Source of the DNA: Methanobrevibacter sp.
GTDB lineage: Archaea; Methanobacteriota; Methanobacteria; Methanobacteriales; Methanobacteriaceae
Assembly: GCA_017434555.1 (NCBI GenBank)
Contig: JAFRFB010000051.1
Location: 47,756 to 111,755 of the forward strand
Reading direction: 5' to 3'
Length of the DNA: 64,000 bases
A program made the translations under genes and the position numbers. Shown one piece after another: positions 19,951 through 28,944 of the stretch. A model generated the notes under the pieces. It was given only the letters and a program-made list of their open reading frames with translations. It was not told the origin of the DNA and made no database searches. Positions within the stretch are counted from its first letter, which is position 1, and every line of letters begins with the position of its first letter.

Positions 19951-20433
19951 CTACAGTTCAAAGTTCCAGATTTCATCGCCAACAAAATGTTTTGTTTCTA
20001 TTGCTTTTCCTGAGTCGTTTTCAACCATTTCCTCTCCGCTTATTAAACTGACTCCAATGGCCAGAGGCTTGTTGTGTGTTTCATCCACAATCAGGACAAT
20101 GTCTCCAGGTGTGATATCATCGTCTGCAGCCACAATTCCTGGACTCATTATGTCAGCACCGTTTGTTACAAAGCGTACTGCTCCCATATCTACTGTAACG
20201 CATTTTCCATCAATTTCATTGGCAAGTGCGGCTTTCAATGTTGGAAATGCCTTATCGTCTATTATTATGATGTAAGGTTCGCCGTCTACAAGGATAAATG
20301 AATTCGGTTCGGCTTCAAGGATTTCAACATTCTTTTTGTTTTCAAGCAATCCGCCGTATTCGCCTAAATCATTTTTTATTTGCTTTATTTTTTTCTTTTT
20401 TAAGAAATTTCTTTTTTTAACTTTTATTGCCAT
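19951..20433 (-). CDS. PUA-domain RNA-binding protein (MCT-1/Tma20-like)
   Basis: This 160-aa protein has a basic lysine-rich start (KVKKRNFLKKKKIKQIKND). The C-terminal half is a PUA fold: PTLKAALANEIDGKCVTVDMGAVRFVTNGADIMSPGIVAADDDITPGDIVLIVDE. Archaeal relatives are linked to translation or ribosome binding. It forms an operon with arfB. Confidence 0.88.
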   Translation of the reverse strand: MAIKVKKRNFLKKKKIKQIKNDLGEYGGLLENKKNVEILEAEPNSFILVDGEPYIIIIDDKAFPTLKAALANEIDGKCVTVDMGAVRFVTNGADIMSPGIVAADDDITPGDIVLIVDETHNKPLAIGVSLISGEEMVENDSGKAIETKHFVGDEIWNFEL

Positions 20434-20472
20434 GGTTTTTCCCTTTTTTATTAATATAATATTTTATTGAAT

Positions 20473-20976
20473 TTATAAATTAATAAATTTTTTTCTAACT
20501 GAATATCTCGAATCCCTAAAGTATACATTATTGTAATCAATCTCCTGATTATAGTCGGTATTTTTGAAAGGGGGATCATTGCTTACGTATTTCAAAAGGC
20601 TTGTCGCATTTCTGGTAATGAGATAGCGGATGCTTGTGTTTATGATGTTTCTTTTCTTTTCGGGATATTTGATGTTTGGTATTTCCTTCAGGTAGTATTT
20701 GTGGAGTGTGGTGTGGTAATATGGCTCTTTTCTAAAGAATATTTTCTTTCTCTCGATCAGCTCTTCGGTTACCTTGTTGAAATGCTTTGGCTGTATTCCC
20801 TTTTTGGATTTAAGGTATCTTTCTTCTGTCAGTGATTTTCCGTAGAGTTCATAGTAGTTGAAATCGGTAAAGTAGAGTGCTGTGGTTATGACTGTCTTTC
20901 CGACATGTGGCTTGTCATAGCAGTTGGAGAGGATGTATGAGAGTAATTTGGTGTATTCATTTTTATTGAATGCCAT
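20473..20976 (-). CDS. Panacea-domain (SocA/DUF4065-like) protein
   Basis: This 167-aa protein has ALYFTDFNYYELYGKSLTEERYLKSKKGIQP, which follows the DUF4065 core (LLYFADxxxxxxYGKxxTxxxYxxxxYGP). The late segment DPPFKNTDYNQEIDYNNVYFRD resembles the conserved HEDIPW...GEIIPY end. The domain is known as a shared antitoxin module in toxin-antitoxin pairs. No toxin-like partner is next to it: PUA lies behind and LSm is divergent. It may be an orphan or have another role. A TATA box lies at about 20996-21008. Confidence 0.65.
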   Translation of the reverse strand: MAFNKNEYTKLLSYILSNCYDKPHVGKTVITTALYFTDFNYYELYGKSLTEERYLKSKKGIQPKHFNKVTEELIERKKIFFRKEPYYHTTLHKYYLKEIPNIKYPEKKRNIINTSIRYLITRNATSLLKYVSNDPPFKNTDYNQEIDYNNVYFRDSRYSVRKKFINL

Positions 20977-21019
20977 AGTATTTAATTGTTTAACACTATA
21001 TATTATAAAAGAAAAGTGT

Positions 21020-21043
21020 GAGAGAGCAGTTGACGAGTATTAT
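21020..21043 (-). promoter_or_regulatory. Upstream element shared with 22647-22670
   Basis: This 24-base block, read on the minus strand as ATAATACTCGTCA, three variable bases, then GCTCTC, recurs upstream of the hypothetical gene at 22260 with 19 of 24 identical positions. It sits about 13 bases upstream of the TATA box of the Panacea gene. It is a possible activator or repressor site. Confidence 0.4.
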
Positions 21044-21217
21044 TTGGCTTAAAAATACTAACCTTTATATATTAGGAAGATTATATAATTTATTATTAGT
21101 TTTAATTAGGTTTTGTCTTATCTAAACTTGATTATATTATTTCTAATACAAGTAATTGTTTTAAGACTTATTACTTTTCTAAAAAACTATAAAAAAATAC
21201 AATTAATGGTAATATAA

Positions 21218-21457
<240 letters not shown>

Positions 21458-21522
21458 ATATTATTCAATAATTGTTTTAAGCTAACTAAAAATAATTTAA
21501 TATAATAGGAGGAGGTGTATCA

Positions 21523-21711
21523 ATGGCAAAGGGAACTCCATCAATGGGTAAAAAGAATAAAAAGACCCATATCAGATGCAGAAGATGTGGTAGAAACACT
21601 TACCACGTACGTAAAAAAGTCTGTGCTTCTTGCGGATTTGGTAGATCCAGTAAATTAAGAAGATACAGCTGGCAAAATAAAAAACCAACTACTAGACAAA
21701 GATTAGTTTAA
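21523..21711 (+). CDS. rpl37e: Ribosomal protein L37e
   Basis: This 62-aa zinc-binding large-subunit protein has CRRCG and CASCGFG as zinc ligands. The start [17 protein letters not shown] and tail [13 protein letters not shown] are typical. A strong AGGAGGTG ribosome site precedes it. It is co-transcribed with LSm. Confidence 0.97.
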   Translation: MAKGTPSMGKKNKKTHIRCRRCGRNTYHVRKKVCASCGFGRSSKLRRYSWQNKKPTTRQRLV

Positions 21712-21824
21712 GTTGGTATAAAATTATTGGAGATTATTAACTTAATCTTCATTCAAAACACTTTTTTTAAATTATCATCACTCAATTCAAATATTATTAA
21801 AATGCTCTTTTTAAGGTGAATATA

Positions 21825-22235
21825 ATGTCTCAATTAAACGATTTGGCCGAAAAGGAAAATGTTAATTTGGATGAATGCATTGTTTTTACAAGAGATAACG
21901 GTGACAGTTTAGCGGTCAATACCCGATATGTCGGCATCAAGCAAAGACAGGATAAGTTAATGAGCGTTAACTTTTCAATGTCTCCAAGACAGGTAAAGCA
22001 GCTCGATGAATTTTTCTCTGATTTCAATTCAGGAGAACTTTTCTATTATGACATATCCCAGACCGGTGCGATTCCAGTCAGTTATAGGGGATTGTCCAAT
22101 GTGATTAAAAAAGCCAGTATGGATCAGGATTCTGTTTTTGAAGTTTCACTGATTATTCAGCCTGCCCAAAGCATGCCTAAGGACAATTACTTTGATCCTA
22201 CCTGCGGGTGCTGTTCTCTGCATCACATTCTATAG
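21825..22235 (+). CDS. Conserved hypothetical protein with C-terminal CGCC
   Basis: This 136-aa soluble acidic protein starts at an ATG with AAGGTG upstream. I recognise no family. Features are a polar fold with no membrane segment, NFSMSPRQVKQLDEFF in the middle and a C-terminal cysteine cluster (DPTCGCCSLHH) that could bind a metal. Its own spacer of about 110 bases suggests an independent promoter. Confidence 0.65.
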   Translation: MSQLNDLAEKENVNLDECIVFTRDNGDSLAVNTRYVGIKQRQDKLMSVNFSMSPRQVKQLDEFFSDFNSGELFYYDISQTGAIPVSYRGLSNVIKKASMDQDSVFEVSLIIQPAQSMPKDNYFDPTCGCCSLHHIL

Positions 22236-22259
22236 AAAAAGAGTTTTAATTAACTCTTT

Positions 22260-22595
22260 TTAGAGTTCCTCTTCAACTGCATCCCAAAAGTCCTGTGCCC
22301 AGCTCCTTTGAGCATCGATGACCAAATCCAGTAGTCTTACTTTACCGTTTCTGAATCTGAATAGTCTATAGTCTGTTTGAGGTTTTTTGGCAGTTCCTTC
22401 CTTGTTACAGTCAAGATAGAGGCCTTCTGAATACTCTTCTTCAAAGTCTCCAGCCTTTACGAAATCTCCTACAAGTGAGTATCCATTCGTTACACTTTTG
22501 TCAAGTTCTTCTATTGTTTTTAACCAGCCGCCCTGTGCTCTGAATTTCATGTCAGGGTCTATTTTTGTTATTTCTTCTTTCCAGTTTATAATCAT
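22260..22595 (-). CDS. Conserved hypothetical protein
   Basis: This 111-aa acidic protein, rich in Trp and Phe (INWKEEITKI, GGWLKTIEELD, RSWAQDFWDAVEEEL), is not recognised. It is likely cytoplasmic. Its promoter (TATA near 22631-22640) carries a 24-base element also found upstream of the Panacea gene, so the two may be co-regulated. It converges with the preceding hypothetical gene. Confidence 0.6.
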   Translation of the reverse strand: MIINWKEEITKIDPDMKFRAQGGWLKTIEELDKSVTNGYSLVGDFVKAGDFEEEYSEGLYLDCNKEGTAKKPQTDYRLFRFRNGKVRLLDLVIDAQRSWAQDFWDAVEEEL

Positions 22596-22646
22596 TTTAC
22601 CAAATCCTTGATTTTAATTTCAACTTAATCCATATATAAGCAAAGA

Positions 22647-22670
22647 GCGAGAGCGTCTGAAGAGTATTAT
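22647..22670 (-). promoter_or_regulatory. Upstream element shared with 21020-21043
   Basis: This is the second copy of the 24-base block (19 of 24 identical, no gaps), seven bases upstream of the TATA box CTTATATATG that serves the minus-strand hypothetical gene. The conserved ends are ATAATACTC and GCTCTC. Confidence 0.4.
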
Positions 22671-22737
22671 ATCACAATTGTTATATATGATGAAGTTTAT
22701 ATAAATTAAAAATTAAAGTTATATCATAAATATAATA

Positions 22738-23418
22738 ATGGGCTTTAATATGAATTTATTTGAAAAGTTTGACATTGAACCGAATAATGAGGATTATTAC
22801 AAAATGGCTTTCATGCACGGTTCCTATGCGACAGTGCATGGAATTAAATATGACTATGAACGTTTGGAATTTCTGGGAGATTCTATATTGAATATGTTGG
22901 TTTCGGAGTATCTTTACAAGAAATATCCTAAATATGGTGAGGGTAAATTAACGAAACTCAGAGCAAACTTCGTATGTCAGGCAGCATTAATTCATTATTC
23001 CCATGAACTTGGTCTGAAAGATTACCTGAAAGTGTCTGTCGATGAGATGAATCTGACTGATAATGAGGTATTGTCAATCACTTCAGACATATTCGAATCC
23101 TTTTTAGGTGCACTCTTCCTTGATCAGGGATTGGCATTTACAAAAAGATTCATTGCAAAAATCATTTTCAGATATATTGATGATGAAAAGGTATTTTTCA
23201 ATGACTACAAGTCAAAAATAAAGGAATACTGTGATTCCCGCGAAATTATTATAAAATATGTACTTCTTGAAGAACACGGAGTTCCTCATGATAAAACCTT
23301 TGTCATGGCAATCTATTTGGATGATAAAGAGATGGGAATAGGAAAAGGAAAGAATAAAAAAGAATCAGAACAGGCTGCTGCAAGAGAAGCCATGATAAAT
23401 TTAAATTTAATCAGGTGA
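22738..23418 (+). CDS. rnc: Ribonuclease III
   Basis: In this 226-aa double-strand RNA endonuclease the nuclease domain has the signature [12 protein letters not shown] with its catalytic acids, and [15 protein letters not shown] as the second acidic site. The C-terminal double-strand RNA-binding domain ends [17 protein letters not shown]. Length and layout match bacterial RNase III. Most archaea lack this enzyme, so lateral gain in the lineage is likely. The start may be ATG 22738 (near leaderless, TATA at about 22696) or ATG 22750. Its stop overlaps the ribosome site of metX. Confidence 0.93.
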   Translation: MGFNMNLFEKFDIEPNNEDYYKMAFMHGSYATVHGIKYDYERLEFLGDSILNMLVSEYLYKKYPKYGEGKLTKLRANFVCQAALIHYSHELGLKDYLKVSVDEMNLTDNEVLSITSDIFESFLGALFLDQGLAFTKRFIAKIIFRYIDDEKVFFNDYKSKIKEYCDSREIIIKYVLLEEHGVPHDKTFVMAIYLDDKEMGIGKGKNKKESEQAAAREAMINLNLIR

Positions 23419-23423
23419 TTTTA

Positions 23424-24890
23424 ATGGATAAGGATTCAGTTGGCATTGTCGAGACAAAATTTTTTAATATTGACGATCCTTTTATATTGGAAAGCGGCAA
23501 ATCATTAGAAAAGATTACTGTTGCTTATGAAACTTATGGTGAATTAAATAATGAAAAAAACAATGCCATACTGGTTTGCCATGCATTGACCGGGGACGCC
23601 CATGCTGCAGGATGGCATGATGGAGATAAAAAACCCGGCTGGTGGGAAATTATCATCGGACCCGGAAAGGTATTGGACACTGAAAAATACTTTATCATCT
23701 GTTCCAATGTCCTTGGAGGATGTAAAGGAACAACAGGTCCAAGTTCTATAAATCCTTTAACCGGTGAGGAATATGGCCTTGATTTTCCAGTGATTACCAT
23801 TAAGGACATGGTTGATGTTCAAAAGATACTAATTGATTCATTTGGCATTAATCAATTATATGCAGTTGTCGGAGGCTCAATGGGAGGAATGCAGGTTCTT
23901 CAATGGATTGTCAGCTATCCTGAGATGATGAAGAAAGCCATTCCAATTGCTACAACCGCAAGGTCTTCTCCACAGCAGATTGCATTCAATGAGGTTGGCC
24001 GTCAATCAATATTCTCAGATCCTAACTGGAATAAGGGTAATTATTACGGTACAGGCAAGATTCCTAAAAACGGATTGTCTGTGGCTCGTATGATTGCGCA
24101 CATTACATATTTAAGTGATGAATCAATGTATATTAAATTCGGACGTGACCTGCAGGATAAGGATGAAATCAGCTATGATTTTTCATTGGATTTTCAGGTT
24201 GAAAGTTACCTTCACCATCAGGGAGAAACTTTTGTAAAACGTTTTGACGCCAACAGTTACTTATACATTACCAAGGCAGTTGATTTGTTTGACTTGTCTG
24301 TTGACAATTCAGTAATTGAAGGATTCAAAGATGTAAAATCTAAAATTGAAGTTATATCCGTTGATTCAGACTGGCTATATCCTACCGAGCAAAGTACTGA
24401 AATTGTAGCTGCACTCAATGCAAATGACGTTGAAGTTTCATTTTCAGAAATCAAATCCAATTTCGGACATGATGCATTTCTGCTTGAAAAGGGACAGCTC
24501 AATTATCTCTTGTCAAAATTCCTGTCAGATAATGTTGTTGCAGATTTAATGACCAGTGAGGTTACAACCATCAGGGAAGAGGACAGCGTTAAAAAAGCTG
24601 CCACATTAATGCTTGAAAAGAATGTCACTCACCTGCCTGTTGTTACGGATGACAATAAGCTCATTGGTATTCTTACAAGTTGGGACTTATCAAAATCAAT
24701 CGCAACCAACAGCGATAATCTGATTGATATAATGACTAAAACGGTCAAGTTCTGTCATTCAACCGATTCAATAGAGGATATCTCAAGAATGATGCGTAAA
24801 TATGACATTTCATGTCTGCCTGTTGTTGATGAGAATTTTGTTGTTGAAGGTATGATAACTACTGATCAGATAACTAACAGGTTATCATAA
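23424..24890 (+). CDS. metX: Homoserine O-acetyltransferase fused to paired CBS domains
   Basis: This is a 488-aa protein. Residues 1-370 are an alpha/beta hydrolase acyltransferase with nucleophile S152 in GGSMGGMQ and a late [10 protein letters not shown] holding the catalytic His. It makes O-acetylhomoserine (or succinylhomoserine) for methionine. Residues about 375-488 are two CBS motifs ([19 protein letters not shown] and [17 protein letters not shown]), which probably sense adenosine ligands such as ATP or AdoMet. The start is ATG 23424 with AGGTGAT upstream. It follows rnc with six bases between. Confidence 0.94.
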   Translation: MDKDSVGIVETKFFNIDDPFILESGKSLEKITVAYETYGELNNEKNNAILVCHALTGDAHAAGWHDGDKKPGWWEIIIGPGKVLDTEKYFIICSNVLGGCKGTTGPSSINPLTGEEYGLDFPVITIKDMVDVQKILIDSFGINQLYAVVGGSMGGMQVLQWIVSYPEMMKKAIPIATTARSSPQQIAFNEVGRQSIFSDPNWNKGNYYGTGKIPKNGLSVARMIAHITYLSDESMYIKFGRDLQDKDEISYDFSLDFQVESYLHHQGETFVKRFDANSYLYITKAVDLFDLSVDNSVIEGFKDVKSKIEVISVDSDWLYPTEQSTEIVAALNANDVEVSFSEIKSNFGHDAFLLEKGQLNYLLSKFLSDNVVADLMTSEVTTIREEDSVKKAATLMLEKNVTHLPVVTDDNKLIGILTSWDLSKSIATNSDNLIDIMTKTVKFCHSTDSIEDISRMMRKYDISCLPVVDENFVVEGMITTDQITNRLS

Positions 24891-24913
24891 TTCTTTTTTT
24901 ATTAATTTTTCGG

Positions 24914-25618
24914 GTGTTTATAATTAAATCTAGAACGGATAAGTTTTTATTTGGCTGTAAAAGTGCCGTTCCCGTAATGTTGGGTTACATTCCTATGGGT
25001 ATCGGTTATGCGGCACTTGCCTTAAAAGCAGGATTCAATCCGTTCCAGACAGTTTCATTTTCCATTCTGGTATATGCCGGAGCAGGTGAAATAATAGGTG
25101 CAACCATGGTTGCAAACGGTGCTACAGCAATTGCAATCATACTGACCAATTTTGTTGTAAATTTAAGGTATATGGTAATGAATACCGCAGTTTTTAATAA
25201 AATGGAGGAAAATTCACTTTTGGGAAATATGCTGACTGCCCATTTGGTTACTGATGAGACCTTTGCACTCTTTTCATTTGAAAAGGAATCCTCAATGTGG
25301 TTTTATGTGGGACTGGCTCTATCATCATGGCTTTCATGGATTTTAGGTGCTGTAATTGGTGTATTTGTACTGGATTTTCTGCCGGTAATAGTTACTAACA
25401 GTTTCAACATATCATTATATGCACTCTTTATAGCTATTTTGGTTCCTGCCGTTAAAAACAATAAACGTCTGGGATTGCTTGTAGTAATAACCGCAATATT
25501 GAATGTTATTCTTCAGTTTGTCGTCGGCAACTGGTCACTGATTTTATCAACTCTTATTGGCGCTTTGATTGGAATGTATATAGTGGACGATTCATTCATG
25601 GAGGCTTCAAATGATTAA
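24914..25618 (+). CDS. azlC: AzlC-family branched-chain amino acid exporter subunit
   Basis: This 234-aa protein has seven to eight hydrophobic helices and the family motif AVPVMLGYIPMGIGYAALA, then YAGAGEIIGATM and NLRYMVMN. It pairs with the small AzlD subunit to export branched-chain amino acids. The start is unclear. GTG 24914 overlaps a GGGTG ribosome site, and an ATA or ATT codon at 24920-24925 sits where an ATG would be expected, so a rare start codon is possible. Confidence 0.88.
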   Translation: MFIIKSRTDKFLFGCKSAVPVMLGYIPMGIGYAALALKAGFNPFQTVSFSILVYAGAGEIIGATMVANGATAIAIILTNFVVNLRYMVMNTAVFNKMEENSLLGNMLTAHLVTDETFALFSFEKESSMWFYVGLALSSWLSWILGAVIGVFVLDFLPVIVTNSFNISLYALFIAILVPAVKNNKRLGLLVVITAILNVILQFVVGNWSLILSTLIGALIGMYIVDDSFMEASND

Positions 25619-25925
25619 CATTAATCTTGTTATTTTAGGCTGCGCTCTTGTAACTTTCATTCCTCGTTTGATTCCTGCAATCTTTGTTGATAGACTGAAT
25701 TTCGGTCCAAAAGTAGAAAAGTTCCTTAATTTAATCCCTTACACTGCTTTGGCAGCATTAATATGTCCTGGCGTATTGACGGTTGACAGTCAGTTGTGGT
25801 ATATAGGTTTGATTGGAGCAGTTGTTGCAGCAGGTCTTTCATGGAAAAAGGTTCCTTTGGGAGCTATTGTCATATTGACTGTGGTGATTTTAGTAACGGT
25901 TTATTCTTTGATTCCAATGTTTTAA
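25611..25925 (+). CDS. azlD: AzlD-family transporter subunit
   Basis: This 104-aa small membrane subunit has four helices and the typical ALVTFIPRLIPAIF start and FLNLIPYTALAALICPGVL. It overlaps azlC by eight bases. A hairpin follows its stop at 25937-25974. Confidence 0.88.
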   Translation: MININLVILGCALVTFIPRLIPAIFVDRLNFGPKVEKFLNLIPYTALAALICPGVLTVDSQLWYIGLIGAVVAAGLSWKKVPLGAIVILTVVILVTVYSLIPMF

Positions 25926-25936
25926 AATGAGAAAAA

Positions 25937-25974
25937 CTTGGGTAAAAATAAAAATTCAGACCTTTCTACCCAAG
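25937..25974. terminator. Inverted repeat after azlD
   Basis: CTTGGGTA (25937-25944) pairs perfectly with TACCCAAG (25967-25974) around a 22-base A-rich loop. It lies ten bases past the azlD stop. It could be a terminator or processing site; no T-run follows, so termination is uncertain. Confidence 0.4.
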
Positions 25975-26104
25975 AGGAAATATCAAAAGTGTTATGATAT
26001 TCGTTTAATTAATTATTATTTTTTATAATATTTAAATTATTCTGTTTCTATAATTAATCCAATAAATTAAATTAATATTACTTTCGTTTTGATTTTTACT
26101 CGTT

Positions 26105-26122
26105 AAAAGCAATATTGCTTTT
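26105..26122. repeat. Perfect 18-base palindrome
   Basis: AAAAGCAATATTGCTTTT is a perfect dyad centred at 26113/26114. It lies about 30 bases upstream of a TATA-like TTTTAAATATAAT (26136-26148). It may be an operator for the transcript proposed at 26160. Confidence 0.4.
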
Positions 26123-26252
26123 TAAAATGAGTTATTTTTAAATATAATTTGATATAAATAATTTTGCACTGGTCATTGAAAAACTTCAAAAAAGTTAGGA
26201 GATTTTTAAGAGTGTTATTTTTTCGTTTTCGAATCTCCTTTGGGAGGTAAAG

Positions 26253-26327
26253 ATGACATTAGTGATGCTGGATGCTGTAGTTTTCATAGCTATTAGTTAT
26301 TTAGCTCACTTTGTATCTCTACTTTAG
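26253..26327 (+). CDS. Possible 24-aa membrane micro-protein
   Basis: An ATG with a strong GGGAGG seven bases upstream opens a frame for MTLVMLDAVVFIAISYLAHF plus VSLL, one hydrophobic helix. The ribosome site can pair with CTCC at 26235-26238, while the same CTCC can pair with AGGAG at 26197, so two exclusive folds could hide or free it. It is too short to be sure; coding potential rests on the ribosome site and hydrophobicity. Confidence 0.35.
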   Translation: MTLVMLDAVVFIAISYLAHFVSLL

Positions 26328-26467
26328 GTGGAGAAAAGATTGGGTCAAAGGATAATGATTGAAAGGCAGATATTGAGTTTTTTAAAAATGTGATATTCAG
26401 ACCATCATGTTTGGAAGTTTCTTTTTCTCTTTGACCATACTGGATTGACTTTGAAATTTGGCTCATG

Positions 26468-26488
26468 GGAAGAGATTTTTTCTCTTCC
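26468..26488. terminator. Perfect hairpin
   Basis: GGAAGAGA and TCTCTTCC form a perfect eight-pair stem around TTTTT, followed by TGTCATTTTAAT. It is a likely end point for the transcript that crosses 26253-26327. Confidence 0.5.
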
Positions 26489-26576
26489 TGTCATTTTAAT
26501 AAATTAATAAATTTTCATTAAAAAATATTAAAAGTTTATTTATTAATATATAATATATAATATATTAGGTGATTAA

Positions 26577-27389
26577 ATGGGTTGCTGGAAATATTGGCCA
26601 AAAATAGAAGAAATTGCCCATAAACTGGAAAATTATGGTATTGATGAAATTTACGACTTGGATGCAGTTGATTTGGATGAAATAACTTCTTTACTTGATG
26701 AAATTGAAGTTATAGCTCATGATGATACTATAGACTTTGACTCAGCAAAGCATATCTTGGATGACGAAAAGATGAATGAAGCACTAAAATTAATTAGAAA
26801 ATTCTATTTATACATCGGTGCCAGACTGGAAACAGAAAATGCAAGAGAAATTATTGACTCAGATGATCCTAAGGCAACTTTAGACACTTTTCATTTTTAT
26901 GAAAGGTATCACGGACTTCTTACAAACGAATCCAAATTGGCTCATTGGCATGAGGATAAGACATTCGTTTTTGTAGGAAGCGGACCTCTGCCATTGACAT
27001 TAATATTATTTAGAGAGAAATTCGGATGTAAGTGTATAGGTATTGAAATCCAGGAAGATGTGGCCGAATTATCCAGGGAAGTTATCAGAAAGTTAGGTGT
27101 TGATGATGGAATAGAGATAATTGTCGGTGATGAAACTTCACTTAAAGACATTGATTTTGACATATTGATGGTAACGGCATTTGCAGAGCCTAAGGAAAGG
27201 GTATTTTCCAATGTTTGGGAAATCGTCGATGAAAAAACTCCTGTGCTTGTCAGAACCTACAGTGGTATGAGAGCTATTCTTTATGCTCCGTTAACCGACA
27301 CCATACTTAGAGGATTTCACAAGGAAGTCATGCTGCTTCCTATAGGAAATTCAAACAATACCAGTGTTTTACTAAGAAAAGTTATTTAG
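26577..27389 (+). CDS. Nicotianamine synthase-like enzyme
   Basis: This 270-aa protein contains FVFVGSGPLPLTLILFREKFGCKCIGIEIQ, the AdoMet-binding core of the nicotianamine synthase family (GSGPLPLT), with an N-terminal helical domain of about 110 residues. Plant enzymes join three aminopropyl groups from AdoMet. An archaeal homologue from Methanothermobacter makes a related glutamate-containing compound. The product is probably a metal chelator for nickel or iron. A repeated TATA-like tract lies upstream at 26548-26568 and AGGTGAT precedes the ATG. Confidence 0.88.
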   Translation: MGCWKYWPKIEEIAHKLENYGIDEIYDLDAVDLDEITSLLDEIEVIAHDDTIDFDSAKHILDDEKMNEALKLIRKFYLYIGARLETENAREIIDSDDPKATLDTFHFYERYHGLLTNESKLAHWHEDKTFVFVGSGPLPLTLILFREKFGCKCIGIEIQEDVAELSREVIRKLGVDDGIEIIVGDETSLKDIDFDILMVTAFAEPKERVFSNVWEIVDEKTPVLVRTYSGMRAILYAPLTDTILRGFHKEVMLLPIGNSNNTSVLLRKVI

Positions 27390-27476
27390 TTTTGTATAAT
27401 AGTATACTTGAATACTATTTTTTACTATTTTTTTTAACAATAATTTTTTTAAAGCATTATTTTTATATCTATTATT

Positions 27477-28922
27477 ATGTGTTCAATTGCTGGTCTTTAC
27501 GGAAATTTTAAAGGAAATGATTTAATTAAAATGTTAAAGGCATCCAAAAATCGTGGACCTGACTCATCAGGCGTTTTTTTAGATGATATTTACTTGGATG
27601 TGGATTTGGATAATTTTGATGATGATAATACTTACAGTATTGCTTTAGGCCATAACCTGCTTTCCATTTATGATTTGTTTGACAGGCAATCTGTAATTCA
27701 GCCTGTAAGAAATGATAATTTGGTACTTGTATTCAATGGTGAGCTTTATAATTTCAATACTGTTCGTAATTTGCTAAAGAAGCTGGGTGTGGAAGCTGAA
27801 ATCAAGTCTGACTCTGAAGCTTTACTCTATCTGATTGATTTTTACAATAACGAGGATTTACTTAAGGCTATTGAGATGGCTCAAAAGATGATTGACGGAG
27901 ACTATGCATTTGCAGTGTGGGATGGAAATAATCTGGCCATTGCACGTGACCCATTAGGTGTAAAACCTCTATTTTACAGTGTATGTGATGATTTGTGTGC
28001 ATTTGCATCTTCAAGGGATTCACTTTATGAACTTGGCTTTGATGAAATCAGGACATTATTGCCCGAACACATTCTTTTTAACTGGAGTGATATAGCTCCG
28101 GCACAGAAGATTTATGAAAAATTCATTGAAGTCGACGGATCTAAACTAAATAAGCTATTAAAGTTAAGTGTTTCCAAAAGAGTTGAAGGATTAGACAGCG
28201 TCGGTGTAATATTTTCAGGGGGTGTTGACAGTTCGATTTTGGCAATGCTTTTAAAGGACATCTCATTCAATAAAAAGCTGGACATAACATTATATGCTGT
28301 AGGACGTGAAGGCTCAAAAGATCTTGAAGCCGCTAAATATGCTGCCGAATATCTTGAACTGCCTTTAAAGACACAGCTTCTCAGTGAAGAATTAATTAAG
28401 GAGCATGTAGGCGATGTGGTTCATGCAATAGGTGACGATAATCTCATGAAAGTGGGAGTAGGTCTTACAACATACTTTGCAACAAGACTAGCACATGAAG
28501 ACGGCATAAAAGTAGCTATTTCAGGCCAGGGTGCAGATGAACTCTTTGGAGGATACAACAGATACCTCAAAAGCTTTGATGAAGGAAATCTTGAAATTGA
28601 AATACGTGAAGACATCTCAAACATGTATCACGTTAATCTCGAAAGGGATGATGCATGCGCAATGCTTAACTCCGTTGAGCTGAGACTGCCTTTCCTTGAT
28701 GAAAAACTGGTTGAATATGCAATCAATTTGCCTGTAAAATATAAGATATCCGGTTCCGGTGATATTTTAAGGAAAAACATTTTAAGAAAACTCGCATTCA
28801 ATGAAGGGCTTGATACTGAAATTGCATACAGACCGAAAAAAGCCGCCCAGTACGGAACGGGAATCGATAAGATTTTAAGAAAAAAGATAATAAAAGAAAT
28901 AGATTTAAAAGAGTTTATATGA
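27477..28922 (+). CDS. asnB: Asparagine synthetase (glutamine-hydrolysing)
   Basis: In this 481-aa protein the glutaminase domain starts MCSIAGLYG, with nucleophile Cys2. NRGPDSSG, FNGELYN and DPLGVKPLFY follow. The synthetase domain has the PP-loop FSGGVDSSILAMLL and ISGQGADELFGGY. It converts aspartate to asparagine using glutamine. A TATA-like TTTTTATATC lies only about ten bases before the ATG, so a very short leader is possible. Confidence 0.94.
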   Translation: MCSIAGLYGNFKGNDLIKMLKASKNRGPDSSGVFLDDIYLDVDLDNFDDDNTYSIALGHNLLSIYDLFDRQSVIQPVRNDNLVLVFNGELYNFNTVRNLLKKLGVEAEIKSDSEALLYLIDFYNNEDLLKAIEMAQKMIDGDYAFAVWDGNNLAIARDPLGVKPLFYSVCDDLCAFASSRDSLYELGFDEIRTLLPEHILFNWSDIAPAQKIYEKFIEVDGSKLNKLLKLSVSKRVEGLDSVGVIFSGGVDSSILAMLLKDISFNKKLDITLYAVGREGSKDLEAAKYAAEYLELPLKTQLLSEELIKEHVGDVVHAIGDDNLMKVGVGLTTYFATRLAHEDGIKVAISGQGADELFGGYNRYLKSFDEGNLEIEIREDISNMYHVNLERDDACAMLNSVELRLPFLDEKLVEYAINLPVKYKISGSGDILRKNILRKLAFNEGLDTEIAYRPKKAAQYGTGIDKILRKKIIKEIDLKEFI

Positions 28923-28944
28923 TAATATGAGGTCATATTATCAT

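Larger units (their letters stand above)
26160..26490 (+). ncRNA. Candidate structured RNA with internal short ORF
   Basis: A 651-base gap separates azlD and the nicotianamine synthase gene. After a TATA-like box at 26136-26148, the region has three perfect eight-base pairings: AGGAGATT/AATCTCCT (26197-26204, 26232-26239), GGTCAAAG/CTTTGACC (26343-26350, 26429-26436) and GGAAGAGA/TCTCTTCC (26468-26475, 26481-26488). This density is unlike other gaps here. It could be a stable RNA or a regulated leader for a short ORF. No known RNA family is recognised. Confidence 0.4.

Noticed and set aside
25926..26576. RNase P RNA or SRP RNA
   Set aside because: The region lacks the conserved GC-rich cores of both and has a short frame with a ribosome site in the middle; only isolated stems are seen.
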